A DNA stretch of 64,000 nucleotides, from contig NZ_LN811353.1 of NCBI RefSeq assembly GCF_001006805.1, positions 111,509-175,508 on the forward strand, given 5' to 3'. The notes under the pieces were generated by a model. The model saw nothing but the letters and a program-made list of their open reading frames with translations. It was not told the DNA's origin and made no database searches. Positions 18,141-28,874 of this stretch are shown here, in pieces (the stretch's first letter is position 1; each line of letters starts with the position of its first letter). The stretch comes from Microvirga massiliensis (GTDB taxonomy: Bacteria; Pseudomonadota; Alphaproteobacteria; Rhizobiales; Beijerinckiaceae). The position numbers and the translations under genes are program-made.

Positions 18141-19466
18141 ATGGACTCTTCCGACGCGCTCATCGCCCGATTTCTCGCGCTTCATCCGAAGACGATCGAT
18201 CTTTCGCTCGGGCGCATCGAGCGCCTTCTCGACGCTCTCGGCCATCCCGAACGCCGCCTGCCGCCGACGATTCACGTCGCGGGCACGAACGGCAAGGGCT
18301 CCACCATCGCCTTCATGCGCGCCATCCTCGAAAGCGCCGGGCTCGCGGTCCACGTCTATACTTCGCCGCATCTCGTCCGCTTTCACGAGCGCATCCGTCT
18401 CGGACGCATCGATGGCGGCCGTTTCGTTGGCGAGGAGCGTCTCGTCGAGGTTCTGCGACGGTGCGAGGCTGCGAATGCCGGCGCGCCGATCACCGTCTTC
18501 GAGATCACGACGGCGGCCGCACTCGTGCTCTTCGCAGAGCATCCCGCCGATGTCCTGCTGCTCGAGGTCGGCCTCGGCGGGCGCTGCGACGCCACGAATG
18601 TCATCGCGGCGCCAGCGGCCGCGGTCGTGACGCCGATCGGGCTCGACCATGCCGAATATCTCGGCGAAACGCTCGAAGCCGTGGCGAACGAAAAGGCCGG
18701 CATCTTCAAACGGGGCTGCCCGGCCATCATCGCGCCGCAGGATTATCCCGAAGCCGAGAACGTGCTGCAATTGCGTGCCGAGCGCCTCGGTGCAAGGCCG
18801 ATCCGGGTCGGCGGTCAGCATTTTCATGTGCGTGAGGAGGGTGGCCGCCTCGTCTACGAAGACGACGACGGGCTTCTCGATTTGCCGCGCCCGCGGCTCG
18901 CAGGCCGCCACCAGATCACCAATGCGGGCACGGCGATCGCCGCCTTGCGCGCCGCCGGCTACGACACCTTCGAACTGTCGGCCTACGAGAAGGGCATGCT
19001 CCGGGCCGAATGGCCGGGCCGGCTGCAGCGCCTCACCCGCGGGCGGTTGCCTGGCCTCGCGCCCGACGGCGCGGAGCTCTGGCTCGACGGTGGTCACAAT
19101 CCGGACGGAGCCCGTGCTCTCGCGGCGGCGATGGCCGATCTCGGCGAGCGCAGCGACGCTCCCCTCGTGCTCGTTGCCGGAATGCTCGGTACGAAAGACG
19201 CCGAGGGCTTCTTCCGCCACTTCGTCGGGCTCGCCCGCGAGGTGATCGCGATTCCGATTCCGACCCAGATAGCCGCGCGTCCCCCCGAGGAGATTGCGGC
19301 CATCGCAGCGCGCGTCGGCCTCACGGCCTCCATTCAGCCGAGCGTTGAGGCAGCTCTGTCCTCCCTGAACGCCTATGTCTGGGACCGCCCGCCGCGCATC
19401 CTGGTCTGCGGCTCGCTCTATCTTGCGGGCGAGGTCCTGCGCTCCAACGGAACGCTGCCGGCATAG
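18141..19466 (+). CDS. folC: Bifunctional folylpolyglutamate synthase / dihydrofolate synthase
   Basis: A 441-residue Mur-ligase-fold enzyme that adds glutamate to dihydropteroate and folates. The ATP loop is VAGTNGKGSTIAFM, followed by VYTSPHLVRFHERI; ALVLFAEHPADVLLLEVGLGG and TPIGLDHAEYLG carry metal and substrate residues, and LDGGHNPDGARAL begins the C-terminal domain. ATG 18141 starts 8 bp after the accD stop; an upstream in-frame start would overlap accD and add no conserved sequence. It is the last + strand gene of the housekeeping block and converges on the SDR gene. Confidence 0.95.
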   Translation: MDSSDALIARFLALHPKTIDLSLGRIERLLDALGHPERRLPPTIHVAGTNGKGSTIAFMRAILESAGLAVHVYTSPHLVRFHERIRLGRIDGGRFVGEERLVEVLRRCEAANAGAPITVFEITTAAALVLFAEHPADVLLLEVGLGGRCDATNVIAAPAAAVVTPIGLDHAEYLGETLEAVANEKAGIFKRGCPAIIAPQDYPEAENVLQLRAERLGARPIRVGGQHFHVREEGGRLVYEDDDGLLDLPRPRLAGRHQITNAGTAIAALRAAGYDTFELSAYEKGMLRAEWPGRLQRLTRGRLPGLAPDGAELWLDGGHNPDGARALAAAMADLGERSDAPLVLVAGMLGTKDAEGFFRHFVGLAREVIAIPIPTQIAARPPEEIAAIAARVGLTASIQPSVEAALSSLNAYVWDRPPRILVCGSLYLAGEVLRSNGTLPA

Positions 19467-19470
19467 AACC

Positions 19471-19487
19471 GACGCCCATACGGCGTC
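19471..19487. terminator. Small hairpin between convergent folC and SDR genes (weak)
   Basis: A 6-bp inverted repeat (gacgcc / ggcgtc, 5-nt loop) fills most of the 25-bp gap between the two stop codons. It could end both transcripts, but there is no T-run on either side, so the call is tentative. Confidence 0.3.
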
Positions 19488-19491
19488 CCGA

Positions 19492-20493
19492 TTACCGGCT
19501 GTTGTAGCCTCCGATCACCGGGAGGACCTCGCCGGTGATGTAGCTGGAGCAGTGAGGCGAGGCCAGGAACACGTAAGCCGGTGCAATTTCCTCGGGCTGA
19601 GCGGGACGCTTCATCGGGCTGTCTGCTCCAAATTTCGACACGCCCTTGGCATCCTTGTCTGCTGGATTGAGCGGGGTCCAGACCGGTCCGGGCGCTACGG
19701 CGTTGACGCGGATGCCGCGGTCGATCAGGTGCGACGAGAGCGAGCGCGTGAAGGCGTGAATGCCGCCCTTCGTCAGCGAGTAGTCGAGAAGATCCTTGTT
19801 GCCCATAAGCCCGGTGACCGAGCCCGTGTTCACGATGGCGCTGCCCGGCTTCATGTGCGGCACTGCGGCTTGTGCCATGTGGAAGTAGCCATAGAGGTTC
19901 GTCTTCAAGGTTAGGTCGAAGTGCTCTTCCGTCAGGTCCTCGAACCGGGAGACATGGAGCTGGAAGGCCGCGTTGTTGACCAGGACATCGAGGCGGCCGA
20001 ATGCCTGCACCGTGCGCTTTACCGCCTCCCGGCAGAAATCGGCTTCCGCCACATCGCCGGCAATGAGAAGACAGCGCCGTCCCTCCCGCTCCACGGCTTG
20101 CTTCGTCTCCTCCGCATCCTCATGTTCGGTGAGGTACATTGCTGCGATATCAGCACCTTCGCGCGCGAACAGCACGGCGACCGCGCGCCCGATCCCGGAA
20201 TCGGCTCCCGTTACGATTGCTGCGCAATCCTGAAGCTTGCCCGAACCCTTGTAGAAGGGAGCATCGTACATAGGACGGAGATCGAGCTTGGCCTCTTGTC
20301 CCGGTTTCTCCAGGTGCTGCTCGGGAAGAGGCGGCTCCGGATAGGACCGTGCCCCGGCCTGCATCGCGCCCTTGCTGCCCTCTCCGCCGCCCGCCTGATC
20401 TGCCGCATCGACCTGCGCCTGGACCTTGCGTTGCACCTCGGCCGTGCGCTCCGCCTTGCGCGCGTACTCGTCGAGTGAATTGGGCTGAGCCAT
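19492..20493 (-). CDS. Short-chain dehydrogenase/reductase (YghA-like, extended N-terminus)
   Basis: A 333-residue SDR. The Rossmann loop is VTGADSGIGRAVAVLFARE, the active site VNTGSVTG...YSLTKGG (Ser, Tyr, Lys), and the C-terminal GEVLPVIGGYNSR is normal. The ~80 residues before the fold are polar, and LRPMYDAPFYKGSGKL is shared with the YghA/stress-type NADP(+)-dependent aldehyde reductase group. ATG 20493 is preceded by aagggag; the open frame runs further upstream without signal. It is the first gene of the accessory segment after folC and is transcribed alone. Confidence 0.9.
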   Translation of the reverse strand: MAQPNSLDEYARKAERTAEVQRKVQAQVDAADQAGGGEGSKGAMQAGARSYPEPPLPEQHLEKPGQEAKLDLRPMYDAPFYKGSGKLQDCAAIVTGADSGIGRAVAVLFAREGADIAAMYLTEHEDAEETKQAVEREGRRCLLIAGDVAEADFCREAVKRTVQAFGRLDVLVNNAAFQLHVSRFEDLTEEHFDLTLKTNLYGYFHMAQAAVPHMKPGSAIVNTGSVTGLMGNKDLLDYSLTKGGIHAFTRSLSSHLIDRGIRVNAVAPGPVWTPLNPADKDAKGVSKFGADSPMKRPAQPEEIAPAYVFLASPHCSSYITGEVLPVIGGYNSR

Positions 20494-20663
20494 TTCGATC
20501 TCCCTTTTGAGGATTCGTGTCGAGACGCTGCCTGCCGCCTTCCGGAGCCGGGCACTGCCATCGTACGTCAACTGACAAGTCGAGATGTTGTTTCGCGCGG
20601 GATGGATCCGGCGCTTCGAGGTAATCCTCGCCAGCGTTGATCTACGACATCATGGACTCCTCT

Positions 20664-20735
20664 CGTCATGGCGAACTGCGGGCGAGGCGAAGCATCCGTC
20701 GACGGGTAGATTGCTTCACTGCGTTCGCAATGACG
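20664..20735. repeat. Dispersed palindromic element, copy 1
   Basis: A 72-bp imperfect inverted repeat. The left arm (cgtcatggcgaac ... gcgaagcatc) and right arm (gattgcttcactgcg ... gcaatgacg) are complements of the same consensus, cgtcattgcgaac...gaagcaatc. Related copies are at 20893-20972, 22789-22868 and 58108-58186. The middle carries ccgtcgacgggtagattgcttc, shared in part with the copy at 58108. It looks like a REP/BIME-type extragenic repeat. Confidence 0.8.
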
Positions 20736-20794
20736 GTGAGGGCAGGAGGGCGCGAGGAGCAACACCAAGAACGGAATGACGCCGGACCCACTTC

Positions 20795-20972
20795 CGTCAT
20801 TGCAAGCCGGAAGCGTGATGCATTGCCCATCCCATCGCACTTCCGTTATTGCGCGCCGCGGGCGTGATGCACTGCCCGTCTCATCACACTCCCGTCCTTG
20901 CGAGCCGGAGGCGAAGCAATCTACCCCTCGACGGATGCGCTCCTGGATCGCCTCACTGCGTTCGCAATGACG
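20795..20972. repeat. Composite tandem repeat array 1
   Basis: Two 49-bp tandem units (20795-20843 and 20844-20892), each opening cgtNattgc and containing gcgtgatgcaNtgccc, are followed by an 80-bp palindromic element (20893-20972) that opens with the same head but continues gaggcgaagcaatct. The same unit-unit-element order occurs at 22692-22868 in the same orientation, on the far side of the MDR dehydrogenase gene. Confidence 0.8.
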
Positions 20973-21054
20973 AGACGGATCCGGGCGACAATCTCGGCGC
21001 ACTCAGCGCTCGATGCGCCTCTCCGGAATGGAATTGCGTCTCTAAATATACTTC

Positions 21055-21285
21055 CTGGATATGGAGCAGGCTGACGATCTCGCGCCAAGTTGCGAACTCG
21101 GCCCATTCCTTCAGCGCAGCGAGGCAGCCCGTCACATAGGGTGTGCCGACGAGTGTCCCGATGGATTACCCGCAGACGATGTCGGGCGCGATGCCGGCCT
21201 CCGCCAGCGCCTCGATGATACCGACATGCGACCACCCACGGGCCGAACCGCTCCCGAGTGCAAGGCCAATGCGGGAACGCACCAT
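21055..21285 (-). pseudogene. Patatin-like phospholipase remnant (nonsense codon and truncation)
   Basis: Read on the minus strand from ATG 21285, MVRSRIGLALGSGSARGWSHVG then IIEALAEAGIAPDIVCG matches the N-terminus of RssA-type patatin-like phospholipases (oxyanion loop GxGxxRG). A TAA at 21166-21168 then interrupts the frame exactly where the GxSxG nucleophile elbow (usually GTSIG) is expected; the next codons read SIGTLVGTPYVTG and AALKEWAEFATWREIVSLL in the same frame, again family-like. After about 21055 homology stops and repeat-rich DNA begins, so some 250 C-terminal residues are missing. It is not expected to give an active enzyme. Confidence 0.75.
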
Positions 21286-21413
21286 CGATGTGACTCTCTC
21301 GTTGGCGTGCAATGCCGGTACGCCCAAGCGTACTCGAGAGCAAGTCAAGACAAGAGAGGCCGCGCGGAGCGCCGTGGGCCGAGTTTACGCCATCCACCCA
21401 CTGGAACGGAGCG

Positions 21414-22421
21414 TCAGAATTCAAGACAGATCTTGCCGAAGTGGCGGCCCGATTCCTGATGGCGAAAAGCTTCGGCGATCTCGCCGAGAGCCAAGCTGCG
21501 GTTGATTATGGGGTGAAGATTCGTCGCCTCGATGGCGCGGATCATGTCGATCTGCTCTCGCCGGCTGCCCACGATCAGGCCCTGCAGACGCGCCTGTCTC
21601 GCCATCAGCAAGGCGGTCGGCACCTCACCGCCGATTCCCGTCAGGACACCGATCAGCGCGATACGCCCACCGATGCTCACTGCACGGATCGATTGCGGCA
21701 GCGTACCGGGCCCGCCGACCTCGACGATGTGATCGGCGCCGCGCCCGTCGGTGAGGTCGCGAACCCGTGCGCCCCAATCGGGCTCGGACTTGTAGTTGAT
21801 GAGGTGATCCGCGCCGAGCGCGCGCGCCCGTTCCAGCTTTTCATCGGATGAAGAGGTGATGATCACGGTCGCGCCCATCGCCTTGGCGATCTGCAACGCG
21901 AAGATGGAGACGCCGCCGGTACCGAGCGCAAGCACGGTGTCGCCCGCCTTAAGGCCGCCCTCGACCACGAGCGCCCGCCACGCGGTGAGCCCAGCCGTCG
22001 TGAGGGTCGCGGCTTCGGCGTGGCTGTAGCCCTTTGGCGCTTGGGTGAACCAGTGCGCAGGGCAGACGACGACGTCCCGCGCATATCCATCGATGCCGTC
22101 GCCGGGCGTGTTGGCAAAATTGTCGACGGGCGCCGGGCCGTCCTGCCAGAACGGGAAGAAGCAGGAAACGACGTGATCGCCCGGCTTGAATTCGACCACG
22201 TCCGCGCCGACAGCTTCGACGACTCCGGCGCCGTCCGACATCGGGATACGCCCATCGGCGACTTTCGATTTGCCGGCAACGACGAGGTAATCATGAAAGT
22301 TGAGTGAGCTGGCGTGCAGCCGAACACGGATCGCGCCCGCGCCGGGTTCACCCGGATCGTCCAGATCGACGACGGTCAGCCGGTCGAGGCCACCGGGAGC
22401 GGTAATCTTTATGGCTTTCAT
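21414..22421 (-). CDS. NAD(P)-dependent alcohol dehydrogenase / quinone oxidoreductase (MDR family)
   Basis: A 335-residue medium-chain dehydrogenase/reductase. An N-terminal GroES-like domain (SSLNFHDYLVVAGK, PMSDGAGVVEAVG, FKPGDHVV) is followed by a Rossmann domain (LALGTGGVSIFALQIAKAMGA). The zinc-binding cysteines of classic alcohol dehydrogenases are not seen, which fits the zinc-independent quinone-oxidoreductase-like branch. The gene stands alone, flanked by the patatin remnant downstream and by two composite repeat arrays further out on both sides. Substrate unknown. Confidence 0.9.
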   Translation of the reverse strand: MKAIKITAPGGLDRLTVVDLDDPGEPGAGAIRVRLHASSLNFHDYLVVAGKSKVADGRIPMSDGAGVVEAVGADVVEFKPGDHVVSCFFPFWQDGPAPVDNFANTPGDGIDGYARDVVVCPAHWFTQAPKGYSHAEAATLTTAGLTAWRALVVEGGLKAGDTVLALGTGGVSIFALQIAKAMGATVIITSSSDEKLERARALGADHLINYKSEPDWGARVRDLTDGRGADHIVEVGGPGTLPQSIRAVSIGGRIALIGVLTGIGGEVPTALLMARQARLQGLIVGSRREQIDMIRAIEATNLHPIINRSLALGEIAEAFRHQESGRHFGKICLEF

Positions 22422-23145
22422 GGATCAGATCTTACTGTCGAGCCGAGGATGCAGAGACCACGCGTGTAGAACGGAAGGATGATTTGTCTGCAATCGCCGA
22501 CCCTTGCTGCGGTCTGTCAAAACACCCTTCGAAATCGGACCCTGGCCAAGACAACGAGTGCGGATATTCCATCGTTCCAGAGTGAATCCTGACCCGGAGG
22601 CGGTATGGTTCTCGCCTGATGTCGTGTCGGGCAGCGGCCGAGAGACACGTATGCAGGGGAAGCGTCGAGACAGCCTCACCGACTGTCATTCCGTCATTCC
22701 GAGCCGCAGGCGTGATGCACTGCCCCACCCACCGCACTTCGTCACTGCGCGCCGCAGGCGTGATGCACTGCCCGTTCCGGCGCCTCACCGTCTTTGCGAG
22801 CCGCAGGCGAAGCATTCGACCCTTCGACCAATGCGCTCCTGAATTGCTCCACTTCATTCGCAATGACGGGGCGGCATGAGGATAGGGGACCACTGCCGGA
22901 AACGGAGTGGTGCCGGACCCACTGCTGTCCTTGCAGGCCAAAGGTGAACCAATCCAGGCCGGACCTGCAGGCCTGCGCCAGAGCCATGCCACTACTATCC
23001 CATCGAGTGCCAGGCACGAGGGCCTCGAAATCGGTAGGTCTCCTTCGTTCCGAGACCCCATCCTAAAGCGACACCAACGCCCTCCGGCCCATTATGCCTT
23101 TCATGCTACACTGCACGGCCGGCTGATCGGCCGGTATCGTAGAGT
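22422..23145. repeat. Repeat-rich intergenic region between the MDR and iron-permease-family genes
   Basis: 724 bases without a convincing gene; frames open here contain repeat sequence in every case. The divergent promoters of the MDR gene and of the + strand gene at 23146 must lie at its ends. The centre is array 2 (22692-22868), and about 22895-22990 holds a decayed further stretch related to the lead-in of array 1 (both contain gccggacccact). Confidence 0.7.
22692..22868. repeat. Composite tandem repeat array 2
   Basis: Two tandem units of 48 and 49 bp (22692-22739, 22740-22788), each with gcaggcgtgatgcactgccc, followed by an 80-bp imperfect palindrome (22789-22868) ending attcgcaatgacg. 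The order and orientation copy array 1 at 20795-20972. The two arrays are about 1.9 kb apart and bracket the patatin remnant and the MDR gene. Confidence 0.8.
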
Positions 23146-23580
23146 ATGGCGAGTCACATCATGTCCATGTCGAAGACGTTTGGGGATGTTGCAGAAGCGG
23201 TCGCTCACGCCACGGGCCGGCCCTTGACCTTTGCGGTTTGCGTTCTGGTCGTGCTGGTCTGGGCCGTGAGCGGGCCGTTCTTCCATTTTTCGGATACGTG
23301 GCAACTCATCATCAACACCGGGACGACGATCGTCACGTTTCTCATGGTGTTCCTCATTCAGAACACGCAGAACCGCGATGGTGCGGCGATCCAGGCCAAG
23401 CTCGACGAAATCATTCGAGCGAGCGCAGCCCAGAACACCTATATCGGGATCGAGCATCTGACCGAGGAGGAACTCGCCGAGCTCCGTGAAAAGTGCGAAG
23501 CGCGGGCCCGAGCGGAAATGCTTGGGAAGGCCCAAAAAGCGGCAGATGAAGCTGCAGACCGGGCAGTCGGTTTAGGCTGA
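23146..23580 (+). CDS. Low-affinity iron permease family protein
   Basis: A 144-residue protein resembling the bacterial low-affinity iron permease family (Pfam Iron_permease, distantly related to yeast FET4). Two hydrophobic segments (about residues 28-45 and 54-72) are followed by the family hallmark FLMVFLIQNTQNRDGAAIQAKLDEIIR and an acidic, Ala/Glu-rich tail. In-frame ATGs at 23161 and 23167 are possible later starts. Transport of iron has not been shown for such short bacterial members, so the function is family-based only. It converges on the cardiolipin synthase gene. Confidence 0.8.
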   Translation: MASHIMSMSKTFGDVAEAVAHATGRPLTFAVCVLVVLVWAVSGPFFHFSDTWQLIINTGTTIVTFLMVFLIQNTQNRDGAAIQAKLDEIIRASAAQNTYIGIEHLTEEELAELREKCEARARAEMLGKAQKAADEAADRAVGLG

Positions 23581-23702
23581 GAGATCATTGCCGCCGGTCA
23601 GTGCGACAGTCCTATGAGGCATAGGGCGAGGAAAGGCTCGAGCCCACGTTCTTCTTGGTTGGCGAGCTACCCTCGAGAACAAGATGGAGCGCGCCCGGAT
23701 CA

Positions 23703-25154
23703 TCATAGCAATGGCGAGAGGAGGCGCGCGGCCGAGTCCCTGAATCTCATGGTGGCACCGCGCCGGGCATATTCGTTCGGATCGAACTCGATGCAATGCG
23801 TGAGGTCCTGCGCGAAGGCATCCTCCAATTCCTTCGCAAGCCGCTCGTCGTAGAGCACTGCGTTAATCTCGTAATTGATGCTGAAGCTCCGGATGTCGAT
23901 ATTGGTCGAGCCGATCGAGCAGATCTGGGAGTCGATGCTGATCGTCTTGGCGTGCAGGTAGCCCTTCTCGTACATGAATACCCTGACCCCGGCATTGATG
24001 ACGTCCAGGATAAAGGTGTTGCCGGCCCAGCCCGGAACCGGATCGCCCGAGGCCCGGGCGGTGAGCATGACCTTTACGTCGACACCGGACAGAGCGGCCG
24101 ATCGCAGGGCCTCGGCGATGCTCGCGTCGACGATGAAATACGGCGATTGCAGGAACACGTGGTGCTGCGCCGAGACGATCATGAAGAAGTAGAGTTGCCG
24201 GATCGCCGCCCATTGCGAATCCGGTCCCGATGTCAGGATCTGGACCGGGATGTCCCCTGCGGTGGGCTCCGTCGCGACGGTCGGAAAGTAGACCGGCGAG
24301 AACAGATTCTCCCGGACGGCATTGTACCAGTCGACCATGAACACCGACTGCAAGACCGCCGCACCTTCGCCGACGATGCGCACCTGGGTGTCGCGCCAGA
24401 AATCGAATCCCTCGCCGCCGTCGAGGTGCTCCTGCCCGATATTCATGCCGCCCGTGTAGCCGATCCGGCCGTCGATGACGGTGATCTTGCGGTGGTTGCG
24501 GTAGCTGATCGTGTGCAGGCGCCACAGAGGTGAGGTTGGAGCCATCCGGATCCCCGCCGCTTCCATCTCCTTCACATAGGCTCGATCCACATGCGCCTGT
24601 GAGCCTATTGGATCGTAAAGCAGACGAACTTCGACGCCCTCTTTTGCCCTGGTGCTCAGGATTCGCTTGAGATCATTCGTAAAATCATCAAGGCCCCAGA
24701 TGAAGTACTGGAGGTGAATCGAATGTCGCGCCGCCTCGACGTCCTCGATCATGCGGGCGTAGAATGCAGCGCCGTTCTGAAGAATCTCGACCGTGTTGCA
24801 TCGTGTCAGAGCCGAATGCGAGTTGCGTCTCACCAGCATCATGAGCTTCCTGGCGCTGGCGCTCTCGACTTCGAGACGTGCGATCTCCGCATCCTGTCGC
24901 GAGAGGATGGGTGCCAGCAAAGGCTTGGCGTTCGCCTCGAGGTCCTGCATGAGGAGCTTGCTCTGTTTGGCGAATGCCTTCCTGCCCCTCCCGAACAGCA
25001 CGTAGACGACGAGCCCCAGCCCTGGCAGGAAGATCAGGACCAGGATCCAGGCCAGAGTTGCCTGCGGACGTCTGTTCTCCGAGATCAGATAGACGGCGCC
25101 GACAAGAGCGTAGAGGGCAAGCGCCGTGCTCAGAATAGTGGCGATGTGGCTCAC
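23703..25154 (-). CDS. cls: Cardiolipin synthase (phospholipase D superfamily)
   Basis: A 483-residue membrane enzyme that joins phosphatidylglycerol molecules to form cardiolipin. Two N-terminal transmembrane segments (about residues 4-25 and 34-55) precede two PLD domains. HKD motif 1 is in YRNHRKITVIDGRIGYTGG (~residue 220) and motif 2 in YLHAKTISIDSQICSIGSTN (~residue 400). The length fits the ClsA class. It is divergent from ftsH across a 368-bp gap. Confidence 0.94.
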   Translation of the reverse strand: MSHIATILSTALALYALVGAVYLISENRRPQATLAWILVLIFLPGLGLVVYVLFGRGRKAFAKQSKLLMQDLEANAKPLLAPILSRQDAEIARLEVESASARKLMMLVRRNSHSALTRCNTVEILQNGAAFYARMIEDVEAARHSIHLQYFIWGLDDFTNDLKRILSTRAKEGVEVRLLYDPIGSQAHVDRAYVKEMEAAGIRMAPTSPLWRLHTISYRNHRKITVIDGRIGYTGGMNIGQEHLDGGEGFDFWRDTQVRIVGEGAAVLQSVFMVDWYNAVRENLFSPVYFPTVATEPTAGDIPVQILTSGPDSQWAAIRQLYFFMIVSAQHHVFLQSPYFIVDASIAEALRSAALSGVDVKVMLTARASGDPVPGWAGNTFILDVINAGVRVFMYEKGYLHAKTISIDSQICSIGSTNIDIRSFSINYEINAVLYDERLAKELEDAFAQDLTHCIEFDPNEYARRGATMRFRDSAARLLSPLL

Positions 25155-25522
25155 GAGCGCGGCTCTTCCCCGGCAAATTCTGCAGATGCGACGGCACTCT
25201 CGCCGATGAGGAGCTCGGCGCGCCCGGTATTCGGATTCGGTCTGCTGCGTGAAACTATGTCGGGAATGGCTCTGTTCCCCGGCGGCGCCACGGGATCGTG
25301 AACTGTCGGGATATTGCTCTTGCGGGCACCGCAGGGCGACCCGCCGCAGGGATGTGGCCGGCCCCCTCCCGCGGGCGCGGCCCTGTCCTATGTAAGGGCA
25401 GGGGCTGGTCGGACCGGGACCTCAGGCACGGGTCCGAGGGTCTCAGGCCAGATCCGCCCTGCACCCGTCCGAGCGGGGCGCAAGGCCGGGCTCCGGCCGA
25501 CCTCCGAAGGAGCATCTGCACG
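25155..25522. other. Divergent promoter region of cls and ftsH
   Basis: 368 bases between two divergent genes. The frame of ftsH is open upstream to 25298, but those residues do not resemble FtsH, so the start at 25523 is preferred. No clear -35/-10 pair, operator or RNA element was recognised. Confidence 0.5.
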
Positions 25523-27484
<1,962 letters not shown>

Positions 27485-27508
27485 CGATCAGACGGTGCCA
27501 CGCCGCGA

Positions 27509-28486
27509 TCAATGCGTCATCGATCGTGCCGGAATTTCGCGTCCTGGCAGATCCGGACCGACCGGCACGATGCCCGTAGGGTTGAGAGCCTTGATCGAGT
27601 AGTAGCCGCGCTTGATGTGGTCGATGTTCACGGTGTCGCGCACGCCGGGAATGGCGAGAACCCGCTGCACGTATGCGGTGAGATTCCGGTAATCCGCAAG
27701 TCGGCGCAGATTGCACTTGAACAGGCCGTGATAGGCCGCATCGAAGCGCACGAGCGTAACGAACAGGCGGATGTCGGTTTCGGTGAGACGGTCGCCGAAC
27801 AGAAACGTCCGGTCAGCCAGCCGCTCCTCCAACTCATCGAGCATGCCGAACACGTCCCAGAAGGCCTCCTCGTAAGCCTCCTGTGTCGTCGCGAAGCCTG
27901 CCCGGTATACGCCGTTGTTCAGGCGCGGATAAATTCGATCGTTGAGCGCATCGATCTCTGCCCGCAGATCCTCCGGATACAGGTCGAACATTCCGTCCGC
28001 GAGCGCACCGAAGCCTGAATTCAGCATTCGCACGATGTCGGCGGATTCGTTGTTGACGATCGTTCGGCGTTGCTTGTCCCAGAGCACCGGCACGGTGGCG
28101 CGGCCTGTGAGGGTCGGATCTACCTTCGTGTAGATCTCGTGCAGGTAAGTGGCGCCGTTGAGCGCATCCCGGTTTGCGCCGGGATAGTCGCCGAACCGCC
28201 AGCCCTTATCGGTGAGCACCGGCTCTACGACCGATACGGAGATCGTGTCCTCCAGTCCTTTCAGGGTGCGTGCGATCAGCGTACGTGATGCCCAGGGGCA
28301 GATCAGCGCGACATAGAGGTGATAGCGTCCGGCCTCAGCCTTGAAGCCGCCGTTGCCGGTCGGGCCCGGGCTGCCGTCCGGCGTGATCCAGTTTCGGAAA
28401 CTCGAGGTCTGCCGGACAAATCCGCCCTTCGCGTCCTTCGCCTGGACGGGATTCCACTCCGCAGACCACTTGCCATTCACGAGCAT
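27509..28486 (-). CDS. yqjG: Glutathionyl-hydroquinone reductase-type glutathione transferase (YqjG/ECM4 family)
   Basis: A 325-residue Xi-class glutathione transferase. The active-site cysteine is in YVALICPWASRTLIARTLKGL, with the family phrases GWRFGDYPGA, TVPVLWDKQRRTIVNNESADI and LFGDRLTETDIRLFVTLVRFD. Such enzymes reduce glutathionylated hydroquinones. It converges on ftsH with only 24 bp between stop codons. Transcribed alone. Confidence 0.9.
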   Translation of the reverse strand: MLVNGKWSAEWNPVQAKDAKGGFVRQTSSFRNWITPDGSPGPTGNGGFKAEAGRYHLYVALICPWASRTLIARTLKGLEDTISVSVVEPVLTDKGWRFGDYPGANRDALNGATYLHEIYTKVDPTLTGRATVPVLWDKQRRTIVNNESADIVRMLNSGFGALADGMFDLYPEDLRAEIDALNDRIYPRLNNGVYRAGFATTQEAYEEAFWDVFGMLDELEERLADRTFLFGDRLTETDIRLFVTLVRFDAAYHGLFKCNLRRLADYRNLTAYVQRVLAIPGVRDTVNIDHIKRGYYSIKALNPTGIVPVGPDLPGREIPARSMTH

Positions 28487-28874
28487 GCTTATCTCCGGCC
28501 CCGCCTCGGCCGGGGCTCGTCAAGAATCGAGAAGCCGACTGGCGCAAACTCAAGGAAAGCGCCACGGCACAATCCCGATATGAGGTCCCCATGTCCGCGC
28601 GATAATCCGGCGGAGGCGAATAACAGGTCACACTGGGGGAGTGAGGTAACGTCCGGCGTTGCTGTCGCAAGCAGGGCGCGGCCATACTTGCTCAAAAGCA
28701 GAAGCAATGGCTCGGAAACGCCCTGTTCCTCGCACAGCCAAACAAGCAGCTGTCATAGGCTACCGCGAGACGCTGCAGGACAATCAAATCCGGTATCAGA
28801 TCGCAATCTCATACCGGATTATCCGTCTATGACGAAGATGACAGTGGGTCCTCTACGACCCACTGCGAAAGAGA
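28487..28874. other. Intergenic region between yqjG-like gene and trxA
   Basis: 388 bases. The end near 28487 should hold the promoter of the - strand yqjG-like gene. A perfect inverted repeat (28787-28820) lies downstream of trxA and is listed separately. No gene was recognised. Confidence 0.55.
28787..28820 (-). terminator. Perfect 10-bp inverted repeat downstream of trxA
   Basis: aatccggtat (28787-28796) and ataccggatt (28811-28820) are exact reverse complements with a 14-nt loop, 55 bases past the trxA stop. The position suits a transcript end or 3' stabiliser for the minus-strand addB-addA-trxA unit. There is no long T-run, and the loop is large for a terminator. Confidence 0.4.

Larger units (their letters stand above)
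20494..21054. repeat. Repeat-rich intergenic region upstream of the SDR gene
   Basis: No credible gene lies here. The stretch holds one imperfect palindromic element (20664-20735) and one composite array (20795-20972), both described in their own entries. The SDR promoter must lie close to 20500-20650. The region ends where the patatin-like remnant begins. Confidence 0.7.

Noticed and set aside
20795..22868. CRISPR-like repeats
   Set aside because: The units are tandem and joined directly, without unique spacers, and the cores vary; no cas genes are present.
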